Of a stretch of 64,000 nt of DNA, positions 38,151 to 47,481 are shown in pieces (the first letter of the stretch is position 1; every line of letters begins with the position of its first letter). Origin of the DNA: Pycnococcus provasolii (Eukaryota; Chlorophyta; Pseudoscourfieldiophyceae; Pseudoscourfieldiales). The stretch is taken from NCBI GenBank assembly GCA_049487715.1, contig CP150577.1:62001-126000 (forward strand), written 5' to 3'. The notes below the pieces were generated by a model. The model did no database searches. It was not told where the DNA came from and saw nothing but the letters and a program-made list of their open reading frames with translations. The position numbers were made by a program, and so were the translations under genes.

Positions 38151-38371
38151 TTACTAGGGTCAGAAAAGTAGGGCGCGCCGCCAGCGCGCCGTGAGCCAAG
38201 CGCGTCAGAAAGCGCGCGAGCACGTCTTGAAACGTCTTGATGTGATGCCATGTGATGGCGGCAGGTCAAGACGTGACAAACGGTTCAACAAGAGGTTCAA
38301 AAAGGTGATTTGAATGATTAGGGGATTGATTTGTATGATTAGGGGATGGATTTGCCGTTGGGGACGGCAAC
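38150..38371 (-). repeat. Gypsy 3' LTR start
   Basis: On the minus strand a purine tract (GGACGGAGGGGGGGCGAG), a typical polypurine tract, is followed by TGTTGCCGTCCCCAAC, the expected LTR start, and then CGCGCGCTTTCTGACGCGC, found again near 8945. The LTR's far end is not defined. Confidence 0.55.
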
Positions 38372-38398
38372 ACTCGCCCCCCCTCCGTCCTGGGTGGG

Positions 38399-39490
38399 TC
38401 AGAGTGTTCCCAGGTTCCACTGAGCAAAGTAGGCGCGCGTGATAGCGGCGCCTTTCAGCAGAGCCTCTGGTAGCTTAATTGTGGTCGGTTGAAATCCGAG
38501 AGGTCGATGGCGCCATTTCACAGTGAGCTCGAATTGCATGCCGCGCCCTGGGAGGCGGCGATGGGCGAGTATCGATTCTACCTGCAGCGGCGGTTCGATG
38601 ACAGGGTATGCGTGCGACGCTCGGCGTAAGTCCGTGCGTGCCTTGCGTAGATGTTCGGCGTGCCATACGGGATGTGCACCGAATGTCGAGGGTACGTCCA
38701 GTTCGAAGGTCGTTGCAGTGATGATGCGCTTGATGGGGAAGGGTCCGAGCCAGCGCGGTGCCGTTTTGGATAGATTAAATGGCGCGCTGCTAAGCCAGAC
38801 GGTGTCACCCTTAGCGAATTCAGCAGCGGATGGATGCGAGATGTCCCACGATGACGCGCTCGCGGCGGCAGCGTCTATGGTATGACGACGAGCTGTCTCC
38901 AAAACCGCCTGCTGCATGAGAAAAAATTCCAGCGCTGCGATGTCGGGTTGCTCGTCGTCTGGAGCATTCCACTCGCCCAGTGGCGTGCGCGGATGTTGCC
39001 CTTGTGCGAATTGAAACGGCGTGAGCCCGGTCGCTGAGCTAACTGCGTTGTTGATGGCGAATTCGATGAGGTCAATGAGTTCGTCCCACCGGTGTGCCAA
39101 GGCTGGAGCGATGGAACGTAAGACCCTGAGCGCGAGTCTGTTGACAGTCTCGGCTGCATCCGGTTGAGGGTGATACCCTGACGTGAGTGCGGAGCGTGAG
39201 CTGAGGAGTTCCATCAGCGCTTTCCAGAACTCACTGACGAAACGTGGGTCTCGGTCTGAGATAATCTTGTCCGGAACGCCCCAGCCGATCGAGAATACGT
39301 GCTTACGAAAGAGGAGTGCGGCGCCCTTGGCAGTGACGTTTTCGTTGCACGGAAGCAGTTTTACCATGCGTGTACATCTGTCTGTGAATGCCATCACGCC
39401 TGTGTTACCGCGAGGCGTTAGCGGTAAGTGAAACATGAAGTCCATCGCGAGCACCGCGAAACGTCGTAGAGGACCCGCGGGGAAAAAAAA
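38399..39490 (-). pseudogene. Ty3/Gypsy integrase with C-terminal chromodomain-like region
   Basis: Integrase core blocks AMDFMFHLPLTPRG, DKIISDRDPRFVSEFW and SGYHPQPDAAETVNR give the D, D and E positions. INNAVSSATGLTPFQFAQG, GDTVWLSSAPF and the ending FELTVKWRHRPLGF suit the integrase C-terminal and chromo-like domains. All upstream polyprotein (Gag, protease, RT, RNase H) is missing: the frame is cut at about 39480 by an A-rich junction with the 39493-39575 repeat. Confidence 0.85.
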
Positions 39491-39492
39491 AA

Positions 39493-39575
39493 AGATCCAA
39501 TCGTGGACACAGGTTGGCAACAACCCTGTTTTTTTGAATAATAATTGCTAAAACTACTACTACTGTACGAATCCA
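39493..39575. repeat. Second copy of the 35365-35445 repeat
   Basis: AAGATCCAATCGTGGACACAGG ... CTACTGTACGAATC, with an extra AAT and CTA trinucleotide relative to the other copy. It marks the 5' breakpoint of the Gypsy fragment. Confidence 0.75.
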
Positions 39576-39744
39576 GTCCAGGCTTGAAATTGAGGGAAAA
39601 GGCAGGCAAGAGGGAGAAAAAAAAAGTCGATTTCCCTGTCAGCATGTAGCAAACTAACCTTAGAACCCCTTAGAACTCCACCCTCTTCCCCCCCCCGTCC
39701 GTCTCGTTGTTTGCCCACCCTCTCACCCTCTCCCAGAGTCTCTC

Positions 39745-39992
39745 TCTTCTCTCTCGCTTCTCTCTCTGTTCATCTATCTTGTCTCTATTCATCTTGTTCA
39801 TCTCTCTGTTCATCTCTCTGTTCATCTCTCTGTTCATCTCTCTGTTCATCTCTCTGTTCATCTTTCTTGTCTCTCTGGTCGTCTCTCTGTGGTAATCTCT
39901 CTTCTCTCTCTTGTCTCTCTGGTCATCTCTCTGTTCTTCTCTCTGTTCATCTCTCTGTTCATCTCTCTTCTCTCTGTTCATCTCTCTGTGTG
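39745..39992 (+). repeat. Pyrimidine minisatellite (TCTCTCTGTTCA)n
   Basis: About seven perfect 12-bp units between 39798 and 39862, then degenerate TCTCTCT-rich sequence to 39992. It ends 20 bp before the preferred start codon of the deaminase gene and could act as a pyrimidine-rich promoter element; that is inference. Confidence 0.85.
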
Positions 39993-40012
39993 GTGGAGGT
40001 TTTGTGGAGGAT

Positions 40013-42724
40013 ATGGCGTCAGATGTCTGGGTCAAAGAAGGGAGGCAGACTTTTTGCGAGGAGAGGAGGAAGCATTTTATAGGACATTGTCCTCCTGACT
40101 TGTGCCGGTCACGGATAAGGAGGAAAAACTATCAAACTATCAAAGTATCACAAGTATCAAACTACCACTATCAAGCTACTGTTGAGAGTGAAAAGGTTTC
40201 TCAGAACGGGGCTCTCCTGGACGATGTTTTGTGCTTTCATATTAATAAGAAAATCCTTGAAATTCGCCAAAAGTTGAAAATCCCACACGGGGATGTCTAC
40301 GTTGGTACAACGGACGAAGAGTTGAAGAGAAATTCTGAGAAAACTCTCAATCTCTGTGTATTTAGAGAAGTTGAAAAGAATGGGGAACAAATGGTGGTGA
40401 TGTGCGGGAAAAAACAAGTAAGATTTGCAACGCTTTCATCAGCTAGTATGAGGGACGTGAAACTAAGAGCATATGAGATGTTCAAGAACGGTTTCTATGT
40501 ACATAATGGAAACACTCTTGACTATCATAAAGAGGAAAATTTCTCTATAACAGATTTTGTGGAATGTGTTTGTGAAATCTGTTGTGCTGGTTCGGGAGAA
40601 GTAGTAAAAGTGGACACAGATAAAAAGTTTAAAAAAAGACCGGAAAGTATCACTGCCACAATTTACAATGGAAAAAGAAAAGTATGTGAAGTGTCTAGGT
40701 TTTGTGGTGCGTGTTCAAGCACGCTGGGCGTGGTGCCTTCCACGTATGGGGCACATGCAGAGCCCCAGGCTCTTCGAAATTTGGAAATTAACAAAGACTG
40801 CAAAGTTTGCGTTTGCGTTAGTGTTGTCCCATGCCCTTCTTGTGCTCGCATTATCGCACAAGACGGGCGTGTGAAGGAGGTTCGCTTCGGTAACTCCTCT
40901 GGATTGAACATGAGTGGAGTAAAATCTCTTCTTGAAAAACATATTGGTGTGAAACACGTCGTGAAAACACCTGTTGTGTGGAACAAAGATCTTTATGCGA
41001 AGCAATTGGTTCGTCGAAACATCACATCTCCTGTGCTGAAATGGAACTTAACGAACATGTGTCTCCTGAGTAAGATGAGATTGAGAGGCAAAAGGTTATT
41101 AAGATACTTCCCACAAAAAAATACACTATTGGTCAACGACGAGGTTTCAAGCAAATTATCGATTGTGTGTAAGGATGCCCAATTCTGCACACATCGTAAG
41201 GGAGATCCAAGAACTGTGCAAGCACAAAAATTGGTTTACGTTTTGCATATCAAGACCAAGACCGCGCGGCCGATCCCGATAGTTTCAGATAAGGGCAACT
41301 TTCGGCGCACGTTTCAAGGAAAACCGGAAGGCGCAGGCAGTGGTGGACAGGCTCTTTCCAAGGTTTCCAAAGTGCATGCTCAAAAGTCCGTGGATCAAAA
41401 GATGTTGGATGTGACAAACATGGAAAAGAAAGACCTTGAAGAAATCGGGAACCGTATCGTCAATGTCAAAGATGCAAAGGAGCTTCAGCACCAATATTGC
41501 AGATCAATGAAAAGATTTTGGAACCTCACCGTTGAGGAGAAACGATCTGGTGCGCCCTCCCGAAAAACTGACTCTACAGAGGTTGCAGGAATTTTTGCTC
41601 TCAAGACAAAAGTTTGTGGTTTGCGTTCAAAGAAGTGGAAGGAACAAATAAATTCCGGTGGAATAAAGGAACAAATCATGGAACAATCTGCTATGAAAAT
41701 GGAGGCAATGGTGAAGGAAGAAATTGTCACCGTATCCAACCAAAGGTACAATGCAATTCGAGGAATCCGCCAGCTTTTGTTTGGCATGCCGAATTTCCGT
41801 ATTATTCATGGCTTGCTCAATGAAAGCGCGGACATGACTGGACGAGATGACTTTGGAAATGATCTGCGGAAGATGATTTTGAGCCTCATGAGTCACAGTG
41901 GATCGCACGTGGATAAGCAGGTTAAAGAGCTTCTTGAAAAGTTCCGAGACGAGTTAACGAAATTGGATGAAAAAGACAAGAAGGCTGTGTTATCGATGAT
42001 GTTCGCGAGATTTAGAACCTCCCAGGATGGCACGGTTACGTTCAAAATGTCAACTAGCACGATGCATACGCATCTGATGAGAATGAATTGCATGGTCGAA
42101 CACGCAAGAAGTGCAGCTTTGGCAGAGAAGCGGCGGAAAGCAAAATCAGGTGACGATGAGGATTATGGTCTGGAGGATGAGCATCTGGATGACGTAGACT
42201 CGGCCTCGGAGGACGAAGACGAGGATTCAGACAAGAATAAAGCAGCGGACGCGGCAGCCGGACCCTCCAAGAAAAAGGCTGCTGTGAAGTCAAACCAAGA
42301 CAAAGCCGGCACGCTCAACTTCAAGAATAAAGAAGATCGTTTGAACCACATGGTTGATTTAGCACAGAGTTTCATGAGTAGCATTAAGTGTGAAGACATG
42401 ACCACGACAATGAAGCGCAAGCTTCGCACGCACTTTGACGATGGTGCTGAGGACGCTGAGTGTCCCTTTAAAGTTCCAAAGAAAGGCTCGCGGGAAGCTT
42501 CGGAGCGGAGACTCGCTTGGATGTCGATGTTCGGCTGGTCCAACGGCAGAGGGCAGCATCAAAGCAAGCGCCGAAGAAAAAGGGCAAAGAGGCAGCCGCA
42601 ACGAAGGAAGATCCCAAACGCTTTACCGTGCCTATCGAGAAGGACAGTGATCCTCACACTTTTGCCCTTCTCGAAGAAGCGCGAATGTTGCACAGCGCAG
42701 AGCGGGGAAGCAATGGAGGTGTAG
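40013..42724 (+). CDS. Zinc-dependent nucleotide-deaminase-domain protein, probably the N-terminal half of a Fanzor fusion
   Basis: ATG at 40013 gives 903 residues; the frame extends upstream only through satellite sequence. Residues about 210-300 fit the cytidine-deaminase superfamily: beta hairpin ATIYNGKRKVCEVSRFCG, then AHAEPQAL (His248 and catalytic Glu250), then SVVPCPSCARII (Cys274, Cys277), followed by KEVRFGN. This is the H-x-E...P-C-x2-C zinc site. Residues 300-700 are Lys-rich, without recognised folds. About 710-750 is an acidic Asp/Glu stretch after a Lys-rich segment, consistent with nuclear chromatin-linked proteins. After about 42570 the sense appears to pass to the next frame (-1), which continues as a Fanzor nuclease. 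Editing substrate unknown; deaminase activity is inferred from the motif. Confidence 0.72.
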   Translation: MASDVWVKEGRQTFCEERRKHFIGHCPPDLCRSRIRRKNYQTIKVSQVSNYHYQATVESEKVSQNGALLDDVLCFHINKKILEIRQKLKIPHGDVYVGTTDEELKRNSEKTLNLCVFREVEKNGEQMVVMCGKKQVRFATLSSASMRDVKLRAYEMFKNGFYVHNGNTLDYHKEENFSITDFVECVCEICCAGSGEVVKVDTDKKFKKRPESITATIYNGKRKVCEVSRFCGACSSTLGVVPSTYGAHAEPQALRNLEINKDCKVCVCVSVVPCPSCARIIAQDGRVKEVRFGNSSGLNMSGVKSLLEKHIGVKHVVKTPVVWNKDLYAKQLVRRNITSPVLKWNLTNMCLLSKMRLRGKRLLRYFPQKNTLLVNDEVSSKLSIVCKDAQFCTHRKGDPRTVQAQKLVYVLHIKTKTARPIPIVSDKGNFRRTFQGKPEGAGSGGQALSKVSKVHAQKSVDQKMLDVTNMEKKDLEEIGNRIVNVKDAKELQHQYCRSMKRFWNLTVEEKRSGAPSRKTDSTEVAGIFALKTKVCGLRSKKWKEQINSGGIKEQIMEQSAMKMEAMVKEEIVTVSNQRYNAIRGIRQLLFGMPNFRIIHGLLNESADMTGRDDFGNDLRKMILSLMSHSGSHVDKQVKELLEKFRDELTKLDEKDKKAVLSMMFARFRTSQDGTVTFKMSTSTMHTHLMRMNCMVEHARSAALAEKRRKAKSGDDEDYGLEDEHLDDVDSASEDEDEDSDKNKAADAAAGPSKKKAAVKSNQDKAGTLNFKNKEDRLNHMVDLAQSFMSSIKCEDMTTTMKRKLRTHFDDGAEDAECPFKVPKKGSREASERRLAWMSMFGWSNGRGQHQSKRRRKRAKRQPQRRKIPNALPCLSRRTVILTLLPFSKKRECCTAQSGEAMEV

Positions 42725-45612
42725 ATGCGTGCGTCCCCATTGGCGTTGCGACCCTTACCAAAAAGTCCAAGCTGGAACATGCAATGGACCTGGCAATTGC
42801 GTACAAAAGGCTTGCACGCCTGCTCCTCATGAGAACGGAAAAGGTGCAAAAGATAATTGAGCAAAAGCCGATTCTCCACGAGATTGGTGAGAAAGTGGAC
42901 GCCCAAGTGTGGAGGGCGCACTACCCGATCGATAGCGCATGCTTCAAAATGAACAAAAAGCGCATGTCCATGGACGCCCTGATGGCCGAACTCGCAAGTG
43001 GCAATCCGAATTCAGAACTCGATAAGGAGCTAAAGAAGAACCATCATGAGAAGGTGAAGAGTTCCATCGGCAGTGCATTGAGCATGGTTTTGCAACGACA
43101 GGGCTGCACTGCATACAAGGCAGGCTATCGGACCCATCATGCAAATGTTTCAATCAAGACTGAACAAAATCTGGTGTCAAAGTATCAAATCGATGCCGGA
43201 AGAAAGTGGGCGAGGAGCCAGGTGTGGCCGTGGCCTGGGAAGTTTTCGGTGAACCCCCCGATCACGCATCGGCCCTCTGCTGTGTATGCCGCATTCATGA
43301 ATCCTTCCAAGCAGAATTCGAAAGTGTACAAGGGAAGCACGAACAAAGACGTGATCCAGAGTGCACTTGAGATGGCTATCGATATGGAACGTTCCGATGA
43401 ATGCCTCGACGTGTACGTGTGTGGAGATTCCGAGTCATACCAGTACATGCACGTCGCGAACACAACATCTGAATCAAAGGTGCTCAAGCTTCGCGCCATC
43501 CTCATCGCCGATAATAGATCCGTTCCGTGCGTACTCCCTCTCGCGAAGCATGCCAAGCTCACCGTTCCTGCTGGGTGCACCATTGCCTTTATGCAAGTGA
43601 TGGCATCAAGGCCGCCTCCCCGGGCTAGTGGCGAGGCGGACATCCCAAAGTGCGGCCTTCATGCGAACGTGATATGTCGGCTCTCGAAGCCATCAGAGAG
43701 CAACCCACGCAATCCAAAGGTTGCCTGCAAAGACAAGAACAAAATCACATTCAAGAACTTTGCGCTTACGGAAGAGCACGTCAGTGTGCGCACACAACGA
43801 GGATCCGCTGCGGCCGCAGGGCATGTGCCCGTGCCCACCAAGAAGCCGCCTCCAATGCCTGACAAGACGAAGCCACGGTGCAACCCCGCACAGGGCGGGA
43901 TGGTACCTCTCGACATTCCTGGACATGTCGATGGTCTCTTTTGTGCCGAGCACGGTCGCCTCGGTCGCCTCAGCACGAGCGACAACGCCGCAGGTCATTC
44001 TCCATCGCCATCGCAGGACGAGCTTGCCCGCAAAGCCGGTTTGGAGAGGTGCAAACGCGGCTGCACGCACCCGAGGCTCATTTTGCGTACGAAGGACGCG
44101 GAGACGAAGGAGGCGGCGGCAGCAGCCCAGGAGGCTGGCCCGGTCACGTCTCCGTCGCATTCCCCAAAGCACAAGAAAGCTCGTACAACGCATTCGGCAG
44201 CACATGCGGCATCGGCGACGGAGGAGGAAGCGGAGCCAGCGAGGTCGCGTGGGGATGGGGCGGAGGCAAGCAAGTCGTCGAAAGTGCAAGAGAAGCAAGA
44301 GCATCCGCGCCGGGAGAAGTCGAGAGGATACAAGCCCGTGCTCGTCACTGCACGCAAGATTCCGGAATACCGCATCGAAGACGCGGATAAGTTCGTCAAG
44401 GGCAAGCGGTGGATCGTGCTCGACCCTGGCGAGTCGACGGCGTTCACTGGCCTTCTGGTGGAGCCGGACGGGAGCTGCTTCGAGTTGCGGTTCGGCGCTG
44501 GATTGTCGCGGTTCATCGACTGGAAGAAGAAGAAAGTCGACAGTGCCCGATCGGCGATGGACTTGGAGAAGGACGAGAATGAGAGGAAGGCCAAGACGAA
44601 CGAACACCAGCGGACGCTCCACGAGTTGGAGGCAACCAAGAACAAGGCGAGGCACACCATCGTGAACCACATCACGGCGCTGGCGGACGTCGTGCTCGTG
44701 CCCCGCCTGGCGGTGACGCGGATGACGCAACGGAAGGCGCGCGGCAAGCCCATGGGGACCGACTTTCGCCGGCGCATGCTCGGCCTTGGCGTGGCTACCA
44801 TGACGGATCTCCTCCAATCCAAGTGCGAGAACACTGGAATCAAGTACTTCACCGTGAGCGAGTACCTCACGTCGAAGGGCTGCGTGTGCGGCGCCGTACA
44901 CGGTTCCCTTGGATTCTCGCGTCACTTCAAGTGTCCAAAGTGCCACGCCACTCGCCACCGCGACCTCGGTGCGTGCTTCATGATTCTACTTGATTTCCTC
45001 ATCGCCATGCGTCGCATCGCGGCGGAGGGTTCCGGGTCGTCCGACGTCGGAGGTGCTGGTCCGCAAAAGCCGAAGCGGAAGTCACACCAAAACAGTAAGG
45101 CACCTCCACCTGGTGCCACAAGCAAGGCTGACACAAAGGCACCAGAAGACGAGGCTAGAAGGAAAGCCAGCATAGTAAAGGGAAACAAGAAGAAAGTCGA
45201 CGAGGAAGACGAGGACGAGGAGGAGGAGGAGGAGGAAGAAGAAGAGGAAGACGAGGAGGAGGAGGAGGAGGAGGATTACAGCGAAGACGACGAAGACGAA
45301 GACACAGACAGCGATGGCCATTTTGAATACGAGGCCAACATTGATGCCTTTGTGTACACAGACACAGAACAAGGTATTCTGAAGATCGTGAAGAGATCGG
45401 AGGTTATGGTGTGGTTGGAAAAGACAAAGGATGCGCCAGAAGGTGCTTATAAAGCCGTGGTGATAAGCCTCGACGGTGCGAATGGCAACCTCGAGGTACG
45501 TTTTGAAGGCGACAATAACACGTATTCCGTCCACGTCGACAGCATCTACAGCGTGATCACGTCGCCATCGCTGCCGCAGCAACCAGGTGCCGGTGGTGCA
45601 CAACACCCTTAG
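42517..45612 (+). CDS. Fanzor (eukaryotic TnpB-like) RuvC nuclease, probably the C-terminal half of the same protein
   Basis: About 1030 codons with no ATG at the 5' edge (TTG first; first ATG at codon 57), overlapping the deaminase frame by 208 bp. RuvC-I is WIVLDPGESTAFTG (Asp636). The distal block YFTVSEYLTSKGCVCG (Glu782) leads into a zinc ribbon, Cys789/Cys791 and Cys806/Cys809 (KCPKCHATRHRDLGA), whose RHRD gives the RuvC-III Asp816. This is the Fanzor/TnpB layout. Further features are a Pro/Ala linker near 440-610, a run of >20 Glu/Asp at about 895-930, and a Tudor/agenet-like tail (AYKAVVISLDGANGNLEVRF). Known Fanzors are RNA-guided DNA nucleases tied to transposons. No TIRs were found around the locus. 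Confidence 0.85.
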   Translation: MDVDVRLVQRQRAASKQAPKKKGKEAAATKEDPKRFTVPIEKDSDPHTFALLEEARMLHSAERGSNGGVDACVPIGVATLTKKSKLEHAMDLAIAYKRLARLLLMRTEKVQKIIEQKPILHEIGEKVDAQVWRAHYPIDSACFKMNKKRMSMDALMAELASGNPNSELDKELKKNHHEKVKSSIGSALSMVLQRQGCTAYKAGYRTHHANVSIKTEQNLVSKYQIDAGRKWARSQVWPWPGKFSVNPPITHRPSAVYAAFMNPSKQNSKVYKGSTNKDVIQSALEMAIDMERSDECLDVYVCGDSESYQYMHVANTTSESKVLKLRAILIADNRSVPCVLPLAKHAKLTVPAGCTIAFMQVMASRPPPRASGEADIPKCGLHANVICRLSKPSESNPRNPKVACKDKNKITFKNFALTEEHVSVRTQRGSAAAAGHVPVPTKKPPPMPDKTKPRCNPAQGGMVPLDIPGHVDGLFCAEHGRLGRLSTSDNAAGHSPSPSQDELARKAGLERCKRGCTHPRLILRTKDAETKEAAAAAQEAGPVTSPSHSPKHKKARTTHSAAHAASATEEEAEPARSRGDGAEASKSSKVQEKQEHPRREKSRGYKPVLVTARKIPEYRIEDADKFVKGKRWIVLDPGESTAFTGLLVEPDGSCFELRFGAGLSRFIDWKKKKVDSARSAMDLEKDENERKAKTNEHQRTLHELEATKNKARHTIVNHITALADVVLVPRLAVTRMTQRKARGKPMGTDFRRRMLGLGVATMTDLLQSKCENTGIKYFTVSEYLTSKGCVCGAVHGSLGFSRHFKCPKCHATRHRDLGACFMILLDFLIAMRRIAAEGSGSSDVGGAGPQKPKRKSHQNSKAPPPGATSKADTKAPEDEARRKASIVKGNKKKVDEEDEDEEEEEEEEEEEDEEEEEEEDYSEDDEDEDTDSDGHFEYEANIDAFVYTDTEQGILKIVKRSEVMVWLEKTKDAPEGAYKAVVISLDGANGNLEVRFEGDNNTYSVHVDSIYSVITSPSLPQQPGAGGAQHP

Positions 45613-45771
45613 GTGGTTGCCAGAGTCGTCGACGACAAGGACAGGATGACATGTCCAAGGAGGATAGTGCCAATAACCTGTGCCACGTTGAGATATTGGC
45701 AACTTTGTTTTTGGCAATATCTCGCCCCCAACCAGCAAACCAAAAAAACAAATTAGAGGACCGTGTCAACC
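45613..45771 (+). other. 3' flank of the Fanzor gene with a hairpin
   Basis: GAGATATTGGCAA ... TTGGCAATATCTC at about 45691-45723 can form a 9-bp stem with an imperfect extension. Fanzor and TnpB guide RNAs usually derive from the 3' end or flank of their gene, so this is where one would look. The RNA itself is not demonstrated. Confidence 0.3.
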
Positions 45772-46016
45772 ACTAGAGGGAGCTCCTGGGTATAAGAAAT
45801 GACATTTCGTGGGTATAGTAGCGAACTTTTGGTCGAGACATTTGGTCGAGACAACTTTCAGATTAGGGTTTAACTTGGCCTCGACCATTTTACTGTTATA
45901 AACCTAACCCTAACCCTAACCCTAACCCTAACCTAACCTAACCCTCCCGACCAAATTTGTCCAGAATCGCTATACCCACGAAATGTCATTTCTAATACCC
46001 AGGAGCTCCTTCTAAT
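45772..46016. mobile_element. 245-bp MITE with 9-bp target duplication and internal telomere repeats
   Basis: Flanked by direct repeats GTGTCAACC (45763-45771 and 46017-46025). Terminal inverted repeats of about 45 bp, including GGAGCTCCTGGGTAT and AAATGACATTTCGTGGGTA, differ at only a few positions. A 9-bp duplication suits Mutator-like elements. The centre holds (CCCTAA)n at about 45903-45950, with CCTAA variants at its right end, and two TTTGGTCGAGACA repeats. Confidence 0.88.
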
Positions 46017-46025
46017 GTGTCAACC

Positions 46026-46416
46026 CTGAGAAGGGTTTTGGTCCCAATCGTTAACAGTTCGATAAACTGTAATAACTCGCCCAACCGAACAAAATGCAAA
46101 CAAAATTTGCCTGAATCGGCCATAGTGTTAAATTCTCACACGATTATCTAGGATCCCTAAGAGTAGGATCCCGTTTCACGACAGTGGACACAGATACTGG
46201 GATCAAATGGTGAACACTGATTCGGTTACAAACAAAAGTTCCCTTCCCTTGGCGTCATATCTTCCGTCAAGCTTATTAATAACTGGAGCAGCCGGTACGT
46301 TGTGGTTCGATATTTCGCGGGGAATCACAGGCCCCAGCATAAGGGTTTAGTGCTGTTATGCACTATCGCGAGAATTATACCTTGTTTCAATTTCATACTC
46401 ACCATACCTTAATATC
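46026..46416. other. Intergenic, no gene seen
   Basis: Unremarkable AT-rich to mixed sequence leading into the truncated dehydratase copy. No start codon or promoter for that copy is evident. Confidence 0.4.
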
Positions 46417-47481
46417 TTGATAGGGTTCATCGGCAGCCACGTCGCCGTGCGCCTTGCCAAGACGATCCCAGATGCGAAGATCATTGCCCTCGACCGTATG
46501 GACTACGTCAGCTCCGTGCGCAATCTCGAAGATGACGACGGCGTTGTCCCACCTAACCTGAAGTTCGTGCGAGGCGACATTCGCACTGTTGACCTTGTCG
46601 AGCACCTGCTCGTCACGGAGAGCGTTGACACGGTGATGCACTTCGCGGCGCAGAGTCACGTTGACAACAGTTTCCTGAACAGCGTGGCTTTCACGGAGCA
46701 TAACGTGCTCGGCACGCACTACTTGCTCGAGGCTTGCCGCGTGTACGGCGGCATACGCAAGTTCGTGTATGTATCGACAGACGAGGTGTACGGCGAGACT
46801 GTGCAGCCGAGCATAGCTGAGTCTGGCGTGACGGAGGAGTCCGTGCTCGCGCCAACAAACCCGTACGCCGCGGCTAAGGCTGGCGGTGAGATGCAGGTGA
46901 AGGCGTACATGAACTCGTACAAGCTCCCTTGCGTGATGACGCGAGGCAACAACGTGTATGGTCCTGGTCAGTTTCCGGAGAAGGTGATCCCGAAATTCAT
47001 CATGCTTGCGTCGCAAGGTCGATCTCTGCCGCTGCACGGCGGTGGCTATTCGCGTCGGTCGTTCCTATACGTGAAGGACGTCGCGGAAGCGTTCGAGAGC
47101 GTGCTCTTGCACGGCATGATTGGCGAAACGTACAACATCGGCTCTCCGAAAGAGCGCACCGTGCGCGAGACGGCGGCTGACATCCTCGCGGTGATGAAGG
47201 ACGACAGGGTGGGAAGCATAAGCTCGGATGCCGCGTCCGGTCAGCTTGAGGTTGTTCAAGATCGTCTGTTCAACGACAGAAGGTACTATATCGACAACTC
47301 AAAGTTGAATGCGCTAGGTTGGACAGAGAAGACGAGCTGGGCGGAGGGTTTGAAGCGCACGATCGAGTGGTACACGGGCGAGGGATCTAAAGAGCGTCTT
47401 GCGAACCGCTGGAGCGAGCTCGCGATGTCCGAGGCGCTCGACCCGCACCCGCAGAGCCACCCTACGGGTGGTCTGAGATCA
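46417..47481 (+). pseudogene. 5'-truncated first copy of NDP-glucose 4,6-dehydratase
   Basis: Open in frame with the next copy but lacking the first ~35 residues, including the start of the glycine-rich loop, and with no ATG (TTG first). From about 46426 the DNA is the same as 47593 onward by eye. All downstream catalytic motifs are present (STDEVYGE, NPYAAAK). It is the truncated 5' unit of a 1167-bp tandem array. Translation might give a dehydratase dimer on one chain, but no start is visible. Confidence 0.75.

Noticed and set aside
39789-39992. CRISPR-like array
   Set aside because: The 12-bp units follow one another without spacers; it is a minisatellite.
43693-44958. 421-codon antisense frame within the Fanzor gene
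   Set aside because: A shadow of GC-rich codons; Arg/Leu-rich with no motif, while the sense strand has clear catalytic residues.
45903-45950. A true chromosome end or telomere
   Set aside because: Only ~48 bp, enclosed by the TIRs of a MITE and continued by unique sequence on both sides.
39482-46016. Terminal inverted repeats of a Fanzor-bearing transposon
   Set aside because: I compared flanks on both sides by eye and found none; the nearby MITE has its own target duplication and does not enclose the gene.
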